Shown here: piece after piece, positions 11,745 through 22,894 of the stretch
How the letters are laid out: the number at the start of each line of letters is the position of its first letter
Numbering within the stretch: the first letter of the stretch is position 1
From: Odontocerum albicorne
Lineage: Eukaryota > Arthropoda > Insecta > Trichoptera > Odontoceridae
Length of the DNA: 64,000 bases
Direction: 5' to 3'
NCBI GenBank assembly: GCA_949825065.1
Contig: OX463844.1
Span: forward strand, 33,147,414-33,211,413
Position numbers and translations under genes: made by a program
Notes under the pieces: model-generated
Database searches by the model: none
The model's input: the letters and a program-made list of their open reading frames with translations, nothing else
What the model was told of the DNA's origin: nothing

Positions 11745-12000
11745 GCTCTATCCCACTTTTTTTATGTGTACGCTCGAATACGAGTATTAGTTTTTAAGCG
11801 TTTGAGAAGATTTACGCACCTGTTTATGCATATACAAACTGCTAACAGGAAAAATAGCAACATTTTTGTTGATTGACAATTTTTTTTTAAATTTACCAGG
11901 CGATTATTTACTCCATCTTGAATTAAGACTGTTTTCGTCGCCATTTTCACGAATTAAGCTATTAAAAGTATGAACACTTGCACACGGGATTATATCTCAG
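11745..12000 (+). repeat. dispersed repeat, copy 1
   Basis: Shares a block with 29560-29745 in the same orientation: GTTTGAGAAGATTTACGCAC, then CATATACAAACTGCTAACAG and, further on, GAGCTATTAA-like sequence. The family is not recognised. The 62-codon minus-strand frame here is probably incidental. Confidence 0.55.
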
Positions 12001-12499
12001 TGAATTGAACTCCTTACTTAATTTGTATTTACGAGTACGTATGGGGAGCCTGTGTCACATTGTTCCTGTTGTCATTATGCTACGAGCCTATTAAGACTTT
12101 TAGTAATTATTTTTTCTTGTTATTTTATGTAATAGAGTTAAACCTGTATCAAATATAAAATAAATATTTAAATTAAAAGAAAACCTCGTCTAACAAATAA
12201 ATATGCCTGAGTTACGCCATGAATTTCCTCGTACCATAACAAACAAATTTTATTATTTCTTCTCTTACAATGTGGGTGACCTTTGCAACCCATGTGGAGG
12301 TTCTCTTATGAGAAGACTAATACTGTAGAACCTAGGGGTGCTGAGTTTCACCCTTGCAGCTGTGTCGAAATGGAATTTAATTTGTTTCGCTACATTTGTG
12401 ATATTAATACTATTAAATAATTGTTTATATAACTCAGGCGTACTTTTGTGGAAATCCATAATGAAAGGAAGGTAAAAAATAAACGCTTAATTATGCTAA
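12001..12499. other. no gene seen
   Basis: A+T-rich. A 64-codon minus-strand frame at 12265-12459 has no visible domain. Confidence 0.5.
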
Positions 12500-12950
12500 C
12501 AAAGAAATGTGCGTGTGGAAAAAGACTGAGAGAAGCCGAATAAATGTTGTAAATATATGTGTGTTGACAATAATACATGGAATAACAATGTATGACAGAA
12601 TATGGAATGAAGTAATAATGGATGAATGTGAACTTATTAATGGCTGATGAGTAAGATGAAAAACAGTACTTTGAGATGGGTTGGGCCTACAGAACGAATG
12701 AGTGAAATAATACTAACAACACAGATATACAATGCAGATGTGAGTGAAAGACGTATGAGAGGAATATCAATAACAGTATAGTTGGATTTAGTGAATGATT
12801 CTGAAAGAAGGAAAAATAGAAAGTCAGAGAAATTGTAAAGGTTGTACGAGAAGGTGTATGGGTGTGTGTCGAGTTAGGAAATTATGGCGCTATGTCCTCT
12901 CTGCCTACCCCGATAGAGAAATGGCGTGATATTATGTATGTATGTAATTA
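12500..12950 (+). pseudogene. LINE tail family copy with ATGT end
   Basis: Same family as 9665-10295. It shows AAGCCGAATAAATGTTG (RINAV region), AATGTATGACAGAATATGG (TMYDRIWNE) and GATGGGTTGGGCC (RWVG), then GCTATGTCCTCTCTGCC and a run of TATGTATGTATG at the 3' end. Stops occur in all frames. Confidence 0.8.
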
Positions 12951-13724
12951 ATTTTTTTTAATGATATTTTTTTAGCAATTAAACACACATGTCTTACTCA
13001 CGTGAGGTTATTAAACCAATGACCGTATACTCGTATAACATTTGTACTCTTTTCTCCATAAATTCATTGACAACATTTAGTGCAAAGAAGTGACAGGTAG
13101 GTAATTTTGACAAACTAACCTGAACAAGACAGTGTACACGTACATATATAGAAATAAATGCACATAGTGGTATGCTAAAACTACTATATAGTGGAAGAAA
13201 ATAGAGTTTAGTGTTCTGTTTTTATAAAATAACAATTTATAATAATAATCAAATTGCGGATAGCAGAAAATTTACTAAAGATATTTATTTTTTTTCAAAT
13301 AATTCAAATTTGGTTGAATAGATGTTTTGCTTAAATGTCTCCAACTAGATGGGTTTATGAAAACCAATGTTTTATTTTTAGATCAAAATCCGTGACAAAA
13401 GTAAATTATATCCTTCACATGAAGCTATAAAGTTTATGAAAATTGCTGGTTGGAGCGTAAGGTGGAAAATTTATAGTAGCAGCTTCAATTATCATTCCAA
13501 TAAATCCACAACCTGCGTAAAAACATATAAAAGTCGTGAGTTATTGTTATGTTGATGTCAAATGTGTCCTTGTTGACCTAGAGTTTCAACCTTGTATAAA
13601 CATAAATAATATCCTTAAATTATTTGGTTATGACTCTGAACATTAAGTTTATTATTTTAAATATGACAAATGTATTCAAAGTATTTAATTTAAGTAAATT
13701 TTATCCTCGTTTGTATATTTTTTA
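12951..13724. other. no gene seen
   Basis: A+T-rich, nothing recognised. Confidence 0.55.
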
Positions 13725-13806
13725 AGTTTGATGCGTGGAAAATAATGTCTGACAGAATTAGGACTGAGGACATTATAAAAATGCCGATTAAAAGAAGATG
13801 TATTGC
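13725..13806 (+). pseudogene. LINE tail family copy, left part, split by piggyBac
   Basis: ATAATGTCTGACAGAATTAG reads IMSDRIRTE, the DRIRNE block of the LINE tail family, followed by an IKMPIKRRC-like piece. The copy breaks at TTAA (13807) and resumes at 15489. Confidence 0.6.
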
Positions 13807-14072
13807 TTAACCCTCCGATTAGTGACAAGGTCCCTGGGGACATTTTCGATTTTTGTTTGCTCACAACTTTCTCTTTATATGTTTTGAAAACGTGATGCTG
13901 CATGTATTCCAAAAAAAAACATGCTGAAGCGATTAAAATCGGTAAGATCACTCGTTCGTGTTTTATTACGGTTTGAAAACATTTTGTACGGGAATCAGGT
14001 ACAAGATCTTTAGGGACCTTATACCTGACTTGTACCATTATTGAAAAAAGTCGTAAATGAATTGTATTTGCC

Positions 14073-14703
14073 GTGCCGAAGAAGAATAAATCGGTCCTGC
14101 TGTTGTATACAATGCATTATAGTTGTTCGGTAGATAGTGAAACCGATAAGCGAAAGCCAATGGTCATTCTGGATTATAATGCCCATAAATCTGGGGTGGT
14201 CACAATGGATCAGATGCTTGGCACTTATTCATGCAAACGTTCAACAAATTGTTGGCCGCTTGCAATGTTCTACAACATGATAGATATTGCTGCAGTGACC
14301 GCATTCGTAATTTACGATGAGATGAAGCCTGTTCAAAAAACAGACAAGCGACGTTCGTTTTTGCAATTGTTGACGAAACAATTAGCAATTTCAAATATCA
14401 AAGAACGAGCAACCAATACACGCATAATGTGCTATCCCAAAATTCGAATTGCTATGGAAGCATTTGATGTAAAGGTAACTTTGAAATTGAATATTGAAAC
14501 GCACAAACATAGAAATAACATTTTTTTTATATTTTCCGGTAGTAGCAAGACTAACATCAGGAGCTGCACCTTCGTTTGCAACTTATATCGTGCGCAAAAC
14601 CAGATCATATTGCTATACCTGCAATAAAGCGGTTTGTGCTGAGCATTCAGCATTATTGTATCGGTGCGATACCTGCATTCTAGCGTTAGCTGACCATGAA
14701 TAA
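14073..14703 (+). pseudogene. piggyBac transposase, C-terminal remnant
   Basis: The frame from 14073 has PKKNKSVLLLYTMHY, then ILDYNAHKSGVVTMDQM, KRSTNCWPLAMFYNMIDIAA and RRSFLQLL, the distal DDE part of piggyBac transposases. The family normally has GGVDTLDQM here. This copy reads GVVTMDQM, so the third catalytic Asp (D447 of the original piggyBac) is replaced by Val while the following Asp is kept. The first two catalytic residues lie in the deleted part. A second frame (about 14545-14703) holds the cysteine-rich C-terminus, YCYTCNKAVCAEHS. Between them, 14475 to about 14542 looks like a small intron (AAG-GTAACT ... TTTTCCGGTAG), but the two frames do not join cleanly. Confidence 0.8.
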
Positions 14704-15375
14704 GCAGCACAATATTACATTTATTACCACTTTTATTTTTTACCTGTCAAATAAAACCTGAATTACCAAAAAAAACTTATTTTTTTGCCTTTATACTTAT
14801 ATTTTATCCTTCTATATACATTTAGGCACCTTATACAACCATAAGCTAACATAACCATAAGCTACATAACCATAAGCTAAAAATTGTATGGTATTATCAC
14901 CATACACGCATAATGTGCTATCCCAAAATTCGAATTGCTATGGAAGCATTTGATGTAAAGGTAAAATTGAAATTGAATATCGAAACGCACAAACATAGAA
15001 ATAACATCTTTTATTTTTTTTATATTTTCCGGTAGTAGCAAGACCAAAATCAGGAGCTGAACCTTCATTTGCATCTGTACGAATCGGCCATCGTGCCAGT
15101 TATATCGTGCGCAGAAAACCAGATCATATTGCTATACCTGCAATAAAGCAGTTTATGCTGAGCATTCAGCATTATTGTATCGGTGCGATACCTGCATTCT
15201 TGCGTTAGCTGACCATGAATAAACAGCACAATAATACATTTATCACAACTTTTATTTTTTACCTGTCAAATAAAACCTAAATTACCATAAAAAAAACTTA
15301 TTTTTTTGCCTTTATACTTATATTTTATCCTTCTATATACATTAAGGCACCTTATACAACCATAAACTAACATAC
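14416..15375 (+). repeat. direct duplication inside the piggyBac element
   Basis: The block from ATACACGCATAATGTGC (14416) through the transposase C-terminus and 3' flank is repeated from 14902, an offset of about 486 bases. The second copy keeps a short piece missing from the first (encoding SVRIGHRA-like residues), so the first is not simply its parent. Between the copies lie three short repeats of ATAACCATAAGCTA (about 14838-14880). An inverted pair AATTGTATGGTATTATC (14882) and its complement near 15400 frames the second copy. Confidence 0.85.
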
Positions 15376-15488
15376 AAAACCATCAAGACACACCTGCATG
15401 ATGATAATACCATACAATTTTTTGACGGTCCCTATAGACCTTGTCACTTTTTTAACGCCGCCGGGGCTGTCACCGATCGGAGGGTTAA

Positions 15489-15770
15489 TATGCACAATTG
15501 AGTTGGTTCGGTTGCAAAAAAGAATGAATGATTTTCAAAAATAATCTATACGAGTAGTATGGAAAATACGAGAAGTTTAGGAAAACCTAAAAAACGTAGC
15601 ATAACTTAATTATGAACCTAATTCTGAAAGAGAATATAGTGAAAAGTCTTTTTAATACAAGGTATGCATGATGAGGTGAATGAACGTGGTGGAAGGGAAA
15701 GATGTTTGTTTGAATATAATGAAGTGGACGTTCAGATCTTAAGAATCTGGGGATTTTGATAGTTTTTATG
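15489..15770 (+). pseudogene. LINE tail family copy, right part
   Basis: After the TTAA, ATGCACAATTGAGTTGGTTC and GCAAAAAAGAATGAATG correspond to the LRWFGHVERMNE segment of the LINE tail, continuing from 13806. The rest is degraded but keeps a recognisable TTCTGAAAGAGAA block. Confidence 0.55.
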
Positions 15771-17373
15771 CACTTGCGTTAACTTAACTATCTGATATTA
15801 CATCTTTTAAAAACTTGGAAAAATCCTCAACTTAAAAATACCATGAAAGTATTCTATGATCCCTTTCTTCAAATGACTAAAGGTTCATATTAAAAAGATT
15901 AAATATTTAGATTTAACCCAATTTTATATAAAACTTAAAGAGAAAATTAAATACAAAGCTTAAAATAAATAAAAATTAACAACAGGAAATAATTGTCAAC
16001 CGTTAAGTTAGTCAACCATAATCTCATTTCATTTGAACGAAATATGTGTAAAGCGTCTTGCGTTATGAAAATACTTCTTTGGAGTATGACATTTTCGAAA
16101 ACAACAATGTTTTGACGATTTCATACTTTATTTTTCCAGATAAGATAAACATTATCGAAATATTTTTTAGTTCTGACGTTTTGCGTAACCTTGTATTTTA
16201 TTTTTTTGTCTTCAATCCAAATATTTACATGGAATTTGTTTCGAATGTCATTAAAAATGTGTACTGCTTTTCTGGATATAATCACTAGTATTTTCAGAAC
16301 AGTTTTTTTTTTGAGTTCATACTCCTGATTTTCGTGCAAAAGGCTTTTAGAACAGAACATCAACGAGGTTTAACAAAGTAGGCTAAGATTTTAGAATGTG
16401 TTCTTTTGTAACACCGGCTACCCGATGCGTGCTCCTAGAAGTTATGTTATCTAACAAAAAACAAGATCGCGAACTATCGGGAATCGAACCCGATGATGAC
16501 GTATTTTACAGTATTTTATTGAATACATTTGAAGTTCCGATCTTGAATTTCTAGAATAAACCACTAACCAAGGATTTACTGGAAACGGCCGGCGTCTTTT
16601 GAAAATTGCTTCGAGGTTTATCTCAACCAACCCCATACAATTTATCTTAAAGGGCAACATTTATGCATTTGCTCAAATATCAGATGCGAAATCGCTAATG
16701 TTTGCTTGAATTATTTTTCTTTATTGATTTCTCGATTTAAAACATAATTTCTGACATTAATCTATCTGAATTTATTAAGTGGCGATTAGGAATTGTTTTT
16801 TTATAAGTTATATAAACACATGCTACTCTTGAAGTGATACTGAATACTGAAACAGCGCTTTTCAAATCATGTTAATAACAGTTTAAGCATTTAAGTTTTT
16901 AAAGCCATCATCAAATTATGTCAGACAAAGTCTTACTGTTTGCACTTCAATGTTGAATATAAACGCCAGACTATCCGAGTAAAGCTACTGTTTATTTACC
17001 TGGCTAAAATAATTTGTTCTCCAGTGTTGCGTAGGATGTAGAAGGTGGAATATTTTGTATGGGGGGCTGTAACCCTCGTACGCATTAATAAATCACACAT
17101 CATACATAATGAGATTGTCTGTCCGATAGTGGGAGCGCCTCGGTTTGTTTACAGTTCTCGATTCCACATTAATTGTTTAACAGCACACTGAATTTCAGAA
17201 CAGTTATCTTTGTCAAAGGTGTTTAGAAATACTCTTAATATGGGTTTATTGAGAAGTGTGAAAAGTAGCTAACCTACTCGTATTAATAATGTATAGACAT
17301 ATAATATGTATGTTTGCCATCGATCGTATGAAGCTATGTTTCTTTTCATGAATTATTTTTTCTCAAGGAAATA
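15771..17373. other. no gene seen
   Basis: A+T-rich. At about 16460-16500 the minus strand has GGGTTCGATTCCCGATAG, a box B-like string that may be a SINE relic, but no head or tail is visible. Confidence 0.5.
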
Positions 17374-18009
17374 TTAGGTGTTAACATAAGTTGTGTCCGT
17401 TTTTTTCATATATAAAAATGAGCACCAAAAGTAAAACAAAATGGTAAAGGTTATACGTCATTCGAAAGAAAATTTTCTGTTCTCAAGATATTGTGTTTGC
17501 TTTTACGTTACATATATTATTTTATTTGTTTACAAGCCTTCAAAATAGAATGTCAAGTAGACGAAAGTGAGCATTTTCGACACCTCCTTTTGTTCGCGTT
17601 CAATCGAGGGAATAAAGCTGCCAGCGACAAAACAAAAATCAACGTTCGAGAATTTCTGCTGGTTTACTCGCGCGTCATCAAGCTACGTATGGCCACAAGC
17701 AAAGGTTACTTTACCGCCCATCATTACTGATTTAAGATGGCAAATATCGCGAGCAGCTTTGGCAGCTTTATTCCCTCGATTGAACGCGAATAGAAGGAAG
17801 TGTCAAAAATGCTCACTTTCGTCTACTTGACATTCCATTTTGAAGGCTTGTAATCAAATAAAATAATATATGTAACGTTAAAGCAAACACAATATCTTGT
17901 AGAGCAGAAAAGTTTCTTTCGAATGACGTATAACCTTTACCATTTTGTTTTACTTTTGGTGCTCAATTTTAAATAGGAAAAAACGGACACAACTTATGTC
18001 AACACCCAA
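17374..18009. mobile_element. foldback element derived from a mariner transposon
   Basis: A 636-bp inverted structure flanked by TA (17372-17373 and 18010-18011). Each arm of about 255-270 bp equals the 5' end of the mariner starting at 63416, from TTAGGTGTTAACATAAG through the transposase start to AATAAAGCTGCC. The central segment includes AAAAATCAACGTTCG, which in the parent follows the HTH domain, plus downstream transposase sequence (residues like AGLLARHQATYGHKQ). It therefore carries two 5' ends in opposite orientation and no 3' end. The frames at 17491-17830 are fragments of that transposase. Confidence 0.9.
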
Positions 18010-18459
18010 TATTTAAAAGACATTTATTTATCTATGAAATAGATAGACACTTAGGTATCCTTTAGAGATTATAGCTATATTGATTGAATAAATATGATGT
18101 GCTTGATTTTTATGTTGGTTATATGATGGTTTCTAAAGTTTATGTGATTGCTGTTTTCATTTGAATTTTCTTTCATTTTTCGGCTGAGGCCGCTAAAGAG
18201 GAATAAAAATAGACCAATCGTCAACAGCTTCAAGAAATCAACACAATTCAGACACATGTGGTGCATGATATCAATGCACAGTAAAAAAAACACAATAAAA
18301 AAAAATACATAAATGCAATCGATCAAATACAATTAACAAAACTGCCAAATTTATTAATTAACAAAAAAAATAAAACAAAGAAAATTGAGATAATCAGTCT
18401 TCCATCCAAGAACTGGATTAAGAAAATGCCGGAGAAGAACACTCCTGAACTCAACAATA
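18010..18459. other. no gene seen
   Basis: A+T-rich. The 85-codon minus-strand frame at 18075-18332 is low-complexity and hydrophobic, and probably random. Confidence 0.5.
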
Positions 18460-19182
18460 ACCACATGAAAAATACTACCTTGATCAAAAAGTTTTAGGAC
18501 TTCATTCATAAAATCGAAAATACAAGTGTATTCATCAAAATCGATATGGTCCCCTTCAAAGTACTCCCCATCGACTGCAACGCACTTACCTAGCGCTTGA
18601 TCCAATGCTCGAAACACCGCTGGTACTCAATTTTCGGTATGTCCATCAGAGCCGTCTTCGATTTTTTCATGACATCCTCTCGGTTGCTGTAACGCGTTCC
18701 GCGAAGCGGTTTTTTAAGTCGGTTGAACAGGAAAAAGTCGCAGGGAGCCAGATCAGGTGAATTCAAAGGCTGCTGGATAGTATTCGTGTTGTTTTTGGTA
18801 AAAAACTCATGGAAATCATGTCTTTCGTGATTTCAACGCGGTCCCTTTTTGCATGAAAATGAGGTATTTCGGCACCAGTTTTGCAGCGACACGTCTGAGA
18901 CCCACATCATTAACCAAAATGTCTTGAGCGGATCCATAAGCGATGTTCAAGTCCTCTGCTAGCTCTCTGCTGGTCAATTTGCGGTTTTTGGCCAACATTT
19001 CTTTGATTTTATCGATGTTTTCATCGGTTTTCGACTGCCACTGCGTTTGTCATCCTCGACCGACTCACGACCACTTCTGAAGCATTCGTGCCACTGAAAA
19101 ACACTTATCCAACATTTCCAAGGTCTGCGGACCGTTAAATACGTTTTTCACACACATTTTAATGCAAACTCGTTGATGCCAT
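18460..19182 (-). pseudogene. mariner transposase with catalytic core deleted
   Basis: The minus-strand start ATG is at 19182, after which indels break the frame. In order: ALKCVKNVFNGPQTLEML (N-terminal helix-turn-helix), KIKEMLAKNRKLTSRELAED, LNIAYGSAQDILVNDVGLRR, VAAKLVPK. There is then a jump to SPDLAPCDFFLFNRLKKPL (third catalytic Asp), IEYQRCFEHWIKR and GKCVAVDGEYFEGDHID at the C-terminus. The section with the first two catalytic aspartates is deleted near 18800-18840. Normal length is about 340-350 residues. Clear terminal repeats were not found. Confidence 0.85.
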
Positions 19183-19609
19183 TTTCAAACCTGTAAAAAA
19201 TCGAAAACACGCACAAAGGTAGATGTACTCAGTACAAGTCAACCTCCGTGATGTAGTAGCGATGACGCCTTTATTCCACCCGGGGGTAAATGGTACACTA
19301 AAAGAACTGTAATTGCAATACTCCGTTAAGTATTATGTCTCGTAACTGAATTCATTCCATCATCTGAGAATTATTATTGAAACTTATAACACTTCCGTTG
19401 TATACATTACAACCTAGCGGGCTTGTTGCCGTTTGAAAACTTGTTCAAACGACCAGTTATATATGAAAATGCCTTGTGTAAAAAACATACAGGGACCCTG
19501 TTTAAGTTGGCTTTCAACCTGAAACCTCATGTTTGAAAGGCTTTTAGAAAGTCTCTTGAAATCATTTTATCAACATTGCTACGAGTACATACGTCGTCAT
19601 GGGTATTAT
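19183..19609. other. no gene seen
   Basis: Contains the 5' flank of the mariner remnant. A G+C-richer bit lies at about 19240-19300. Nothing assigned. Confidence 0.45.
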
Positions 19610-19690
19610 GAGGTGCTTGGCCGCGCGGTCCCGTACGGAAGTCCAGCTTCCGTGCGGAAGGTCGCGGATTCTAACCCAGCGCTGTTTTAC
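19610..19690 (+). other. tRNA-like SINE head or tRNA pseudogene
   Basis: TGCTTGGCCGCGCGGTCCCG (box A-like) is followed by a strong hairpin CCGTACGGAAG / CTTCCGTGCGG at about 19631-19658, in the place of an anticodon or variable arm. GTCGCGGATTCTAACCC (box B-like) comes next. The acceptor stem is absent. Only one copy is seen here, so the family is unproven. Confidence 0.4.
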
Positions 19691-20014
19691 TTTCCTCGAA
19701 TGGCACATTTTTTTTTCTGCTTAGTATTCGGGGGTATAAGGATATCGATGACTGGTCATATCTATTCTTTAAAAAAAAACATGCCGGTATACTCCGATCG
19801 TCTCACTTCGGTGTGCTATTCAGTACAGCGGTATGCCCAGTGAGTTTGCTGGTGTGCAACAGTTCTTTCAACTTAAAGAAAGGAAATGAACAAAGAAACA
19901 AAACTCCATGGCACATCTTCGCTTTCCAAACTGAATTAACGTTGGAATTGCGAGGGAATCCTCGACTATAAGCTACGATGATTTACAAAAAAAAGAACAA
20001 ACACTTAGAAAAAA

Positions 20015-20325
20015 GTCTACATTAGCTCAAGTATCGCGAACGGATTGATTTAAAACTTTGCTTCTTTGTATTCAAGGTTCTTAATGGGATGTCCCCGTTG
20101 CATCTTTCGAATGTTTGAGAGCTGATCCTTTGGACAAAAGTGGTTTTCTGCATCTAATATATAAATTGTTCCCAATCGATCCAATGAGGCGTCGTATTAT
20201 GGTAAAGCTTTTGCCATTGCTGGTCCTGTGCCATGGAATAGTCTGCCTTGTAGTGTTAGAGATATGAGTGGCGTGTGCAGCTTTAAGAAGCACTTTAATA
20301 CAACCATTTTTGTGAGGTCTTATCA
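20015..20325 (+). pseudogene. CR1/L2-like LINE, C-terminal end
   Basis: Plus-strand translation gives RIDLKLCFFVFKVLNGMSP, then SYYGKAFAIAGPVPWNSLP and SFKKHFNTTIF. This matches the C-terminus of CR1/L2-type proteins (FKxLNGxxPxYL ... RSFSVAGPRLWNSLP ... SFKxxLKTxLF). Frameshifts are present and no reverse transcriptase is left. Confidence 0.75.
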
Positions 20326-20614
20326 AAATTCATGGATGCATATGAAAACTACATATATACACTACACGTAAAGCTTAATCTATTACTAACACATATCGGA
20401 AGACCTTTCAACAAACCTTTGAAGATCTTCAAAAGTTCGTTGGATGTTCATCTTCCCTTGGTAAGTTTTCTGCAGTTTTCTTACCAAATAGGGTTTTCTG
20501 TGCATATGCAAATGCGGAGAAGTACCTTATTAACCGTAGCTACCTCATTTCTATTCTTACACTTAACTTATATATTTATTATGTAATATTTTTGACATGT
20601 GAATAATAGCGGCT

Positions 20615-20720
20615 TCGAATTTCGAGTAGATTCGGCCCTCGGGGAGAATCTGCTCTCTAAACGACGCTTTATAAAAAGTATTTTTATTATTATTATTATT
20701 ATTAATATTATTATTATTAT
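20615..20720 (+). mobile_element. SINE family B 3' end with (TTA)n tail
   Basis: CTGCTCTCTAAACGACGC followed by TTTATAAAAAGTATTTT matches the B terminus at 22.9 kb (GCTCTCTAAACGGCGC, TATATAAAATTG). The run of TTA units at 20684-20720 follows directly and appears to be the retrotransposition tail. Only the last part of B is clear. Confidence 0.55.
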
Positions 20721-21518
20721 GAACGAAAAGAAACCTTTCAAACGTGGACCCTTGTTTTTTGTTGGGTTTCATTAACAATCAAACGTCATGTATTGGAAGT
20801 CCAGAGTTCTACCAACTAAGCCACGCAAGTCGTTATCTAGTGAAAGAAAATTCTTTATATTTTCTTTTAATTTGATTCCTTACACGAATATCACTTTTTT
20901 TAATACGTTTATGAACAAACTCAACCAAAAACATATATTTCTGGGTCGTTATTATTTAAAAATATCGATAAACTCGCGTACGCTATTACTATTATATTAA
21001 CGACTCACTTTTGAAGTGGAAAAACCATTAGGGGTATTCATGTAGAATGATTTAAAAATGTAACAAGTAATAAATGTGCTTTGATTTTTCCACGTGTTTA
21101 GTTTCGTCCCAGACGACGGTCTCGGCAAAGCGTAATTATTAGCTCAGCTTTTCATTATGTAATATAACATCTGCAAAGAAAATTGCGTGCTCTGCCAATA
21201 ACACGCAACATCAAATAAATTGTAGGAAATACAAGAGCAAAATATTTTCATTGCCTTCTAAGAACTCGTTTGGAAGATACGTCACGTAGTTATTTTTGCC
21301 CACTTTTATAATAATAATATATTTGTTCGTAATTGAAAAAGTATTCTCTTTGAGATGAATATAACTGATAATAATTTTCTGTTAAGAAAATACTCGTATA
21401 TGAGGCTGGCTAAAAATACTTCATATTTTTATTATCTTTAAGTTGCGAGGGATTTTCAATATAAGTTTTGTAGTTTTTGTTTCATTTTACTTACTATTAA
21501 TATAAAAAATCACACTTC
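20721..21518. other. no gene seen
   Basis: A+T-rich, nothing recognised. Confidence 0.55.
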
Positions 21519-21583
21519 ACTTGCTAATGCCTGTTTATATTTCTTTAATATTTTTAAAGAAATATAAACGGGCATTAGCAAGT
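21519..21583. repeat. long hairpin, 30-nt arms
   Basis: ACTTGCTAATGCC... at 21519 pairs with ...GGCATTAGCAAGT ending at 21583. The arms are nearly perfect (one mismatch) around a few-base A/T loop. It could be a tiny inverted-repeat element or, if transcribed, a small-RNA precursor. Confidence 0.85.
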
Positions 21584-21819
21584 ATAGGTTCATAAATCGG
21601 GACTGCATTATTATCAATAGTTTGTAACTGTGAAGACAGCTGTTTGCACCGAGCTTGACCTCAGTCAGATACCAACTAAAATCCATGTACCTTACATAGA
21701 TATTTATATATAGGTTTATACATTTAAGAAATAAAAATGTTCAAAAATAACAACGCCTAGACATATCTGTTACCCATTCCCTTTACCACACTTTTATAGT
21801 CTCGTTAAAACTTTTATAT

Positions 21820-21895
21820 AGTAAGGAAATAAGGTAACCGCATTTGTGGAATAAACAGTGTTTGATTAACCAAACAACATTTTCTTTAAATGTCA
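21820..21895 (+). mobile_element. fragment of the palindromic repeat family
   Basis: GTGGAATAAACAGTGTTTGA and then ACAnnnTTTCTTTAAA correspond to the right arm of the palindromic repeats at 37.9 and 60.2 kb. The ribozyme-like core is not preserved. Confidence 0.55.
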
Positions 21896-22437
21896 AATGA
21901 ATAGTTAATAATTACTAATTGTTGTTGTAGTCATTAAGTTATTATTAAATAATTTGAAAATGCTCATGTCGATTTCTTATCTAGATAGAACATGTTAATG
22001 ATTGTACTTGCTTTTCCCACTCACATATTGTTGTACAAGCATATCGAATTCCTAATAGGTCTCCCTCCCAGCTACAGCATATTTTTGTGTCACCCAATGA
22101 AATGTGACCACTAATTGCCAATTTGGGTCTCAGTCTAGAAATTTATTGCCTGTCCCATAGAGCGGACTTGGAGACCGATGGCATTGACTCCATGCTATGG
22201 CTCTTTTCTTTCTACTTTATTCACTTGATCAATGGTGGAAGTTAACATTTTTGACCTTTCGGTAAAATAACACCATGGAGTGTATCTTATTTTGTTGTTA
22301 AATATAACTCTCTTTTATTAATAGAAACTAAATACGATAGTAGCATTGATATTTACTTTTTTTATAAAAACAACATAAATAATTTGGTTAATGTTTAGTA
22401 AATAATTTTATTTATTTTAGTATGTAATCCTAAAGAA
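21896..22437. other. no gene seen
   Basis: Mixed composition, nothing recognised. Confidence 0.5.
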
Positions 22438-22490
22438 AAAAGAGGCCGAATTACAATTTATGACAAAATATGGAATGAAGCAATACGAGA
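22438..22490 (+). pseudogene. LINE tail family, short fragment
   Basis: TTTATGACAAAATATGGAAT reads YDKIWNE, the DRIRNE block of the LINE tail family, after an RGRITI-like piece. Confidence 0.5.
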
Positions 22491-22734
22491 TTAATGTATT
22501 CTAAAGATTGTTCTCAACCATTTTGTGAATGGTAGTCACCTGTACATGTACTAATTTATTGTGTACAAGCTGTTGCATTGCAGCAAACACATTTTTTTAT
22601 AGATCATACCCAAAACAAAGAGATTAAAATTCCTAACCGTTCGGCAGGTTTAATCTGCTGCAGCTTTTCACTGGGCAAACTTTTATATAGCGCTATTTTT
22701 TAGTTGTTTTTTTAATAGCAAATTAATGTTACGC

Positions 22735-22880
22735 GTTGTAAAGGTTACAGAAAAAGCATAAAATCAAATTTAAAACGGTCTAAGTGTAAAACCATTCCGG
22801 AATTAAATCCGCCAGGAATCGAACTTGGGGCGCCCGCTTGCTTAGCGTGAATGCTAACCAGACAACCACCACCAATAGTA
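22735..22880 (-). mobile_element. SINE family C copy
   Basis: Minus strand: GTGGTTGTCTGGTTAGCATT (box A-like), AAGTTCGATTCCTGGCGG (box B-like), then GGAATGGTTTTACACTTAG and ACCGTTTTAAATTTGATTTT. The box B and tail recur at 46.0 kb (GGTTCAATTCCTGACGG, GTTTTACTCTTAGATAG) and more weakly at 33.2 kb. The tRNA cloverleaf is incomplete. Just upstream on the plus strand (about 22677-22705) a TTTATATAGCGCTATTTTTT string looks like a bare SINE B end. Confidence 0.55.
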
Positions 22881-22894
22881 ATATCCAATCCAAA

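Larger units (their letters stand above)
13811..15484 (+). mobile_element. piggyBac-like DNA transposon, defective
   Basis: TIR CCCTCCGATTAGTGAC at 13811 and its inverted partner at 15484 (minus strand CCCTCCGATCGGTGAC) differ at two positions. Both ends are flanked by TTAA (13807-13810 and 15485-15488), the diagnostic piggyBac target site. Second inner repeats (GTGACAAGGTCnnnnGGGAC) follow at each end. The element is about 1.67 kb, shorter than an autonomous piggyBac (about 2.4 kb), because the transposase N-terminal part is missing. It sits inside a LINE tail copy. Confidence 0.9.

Noticed and set aside
17491..17830. Two frames of 79-87 codons as genes
   Set aside because: They are broken pieces of mariner transposase inside the foldback element.
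20563..20778. Asn-rich protein frame
   Set aside because: The asparagine run is the translation of the (TTA)n microsatellite at 20684-20720.
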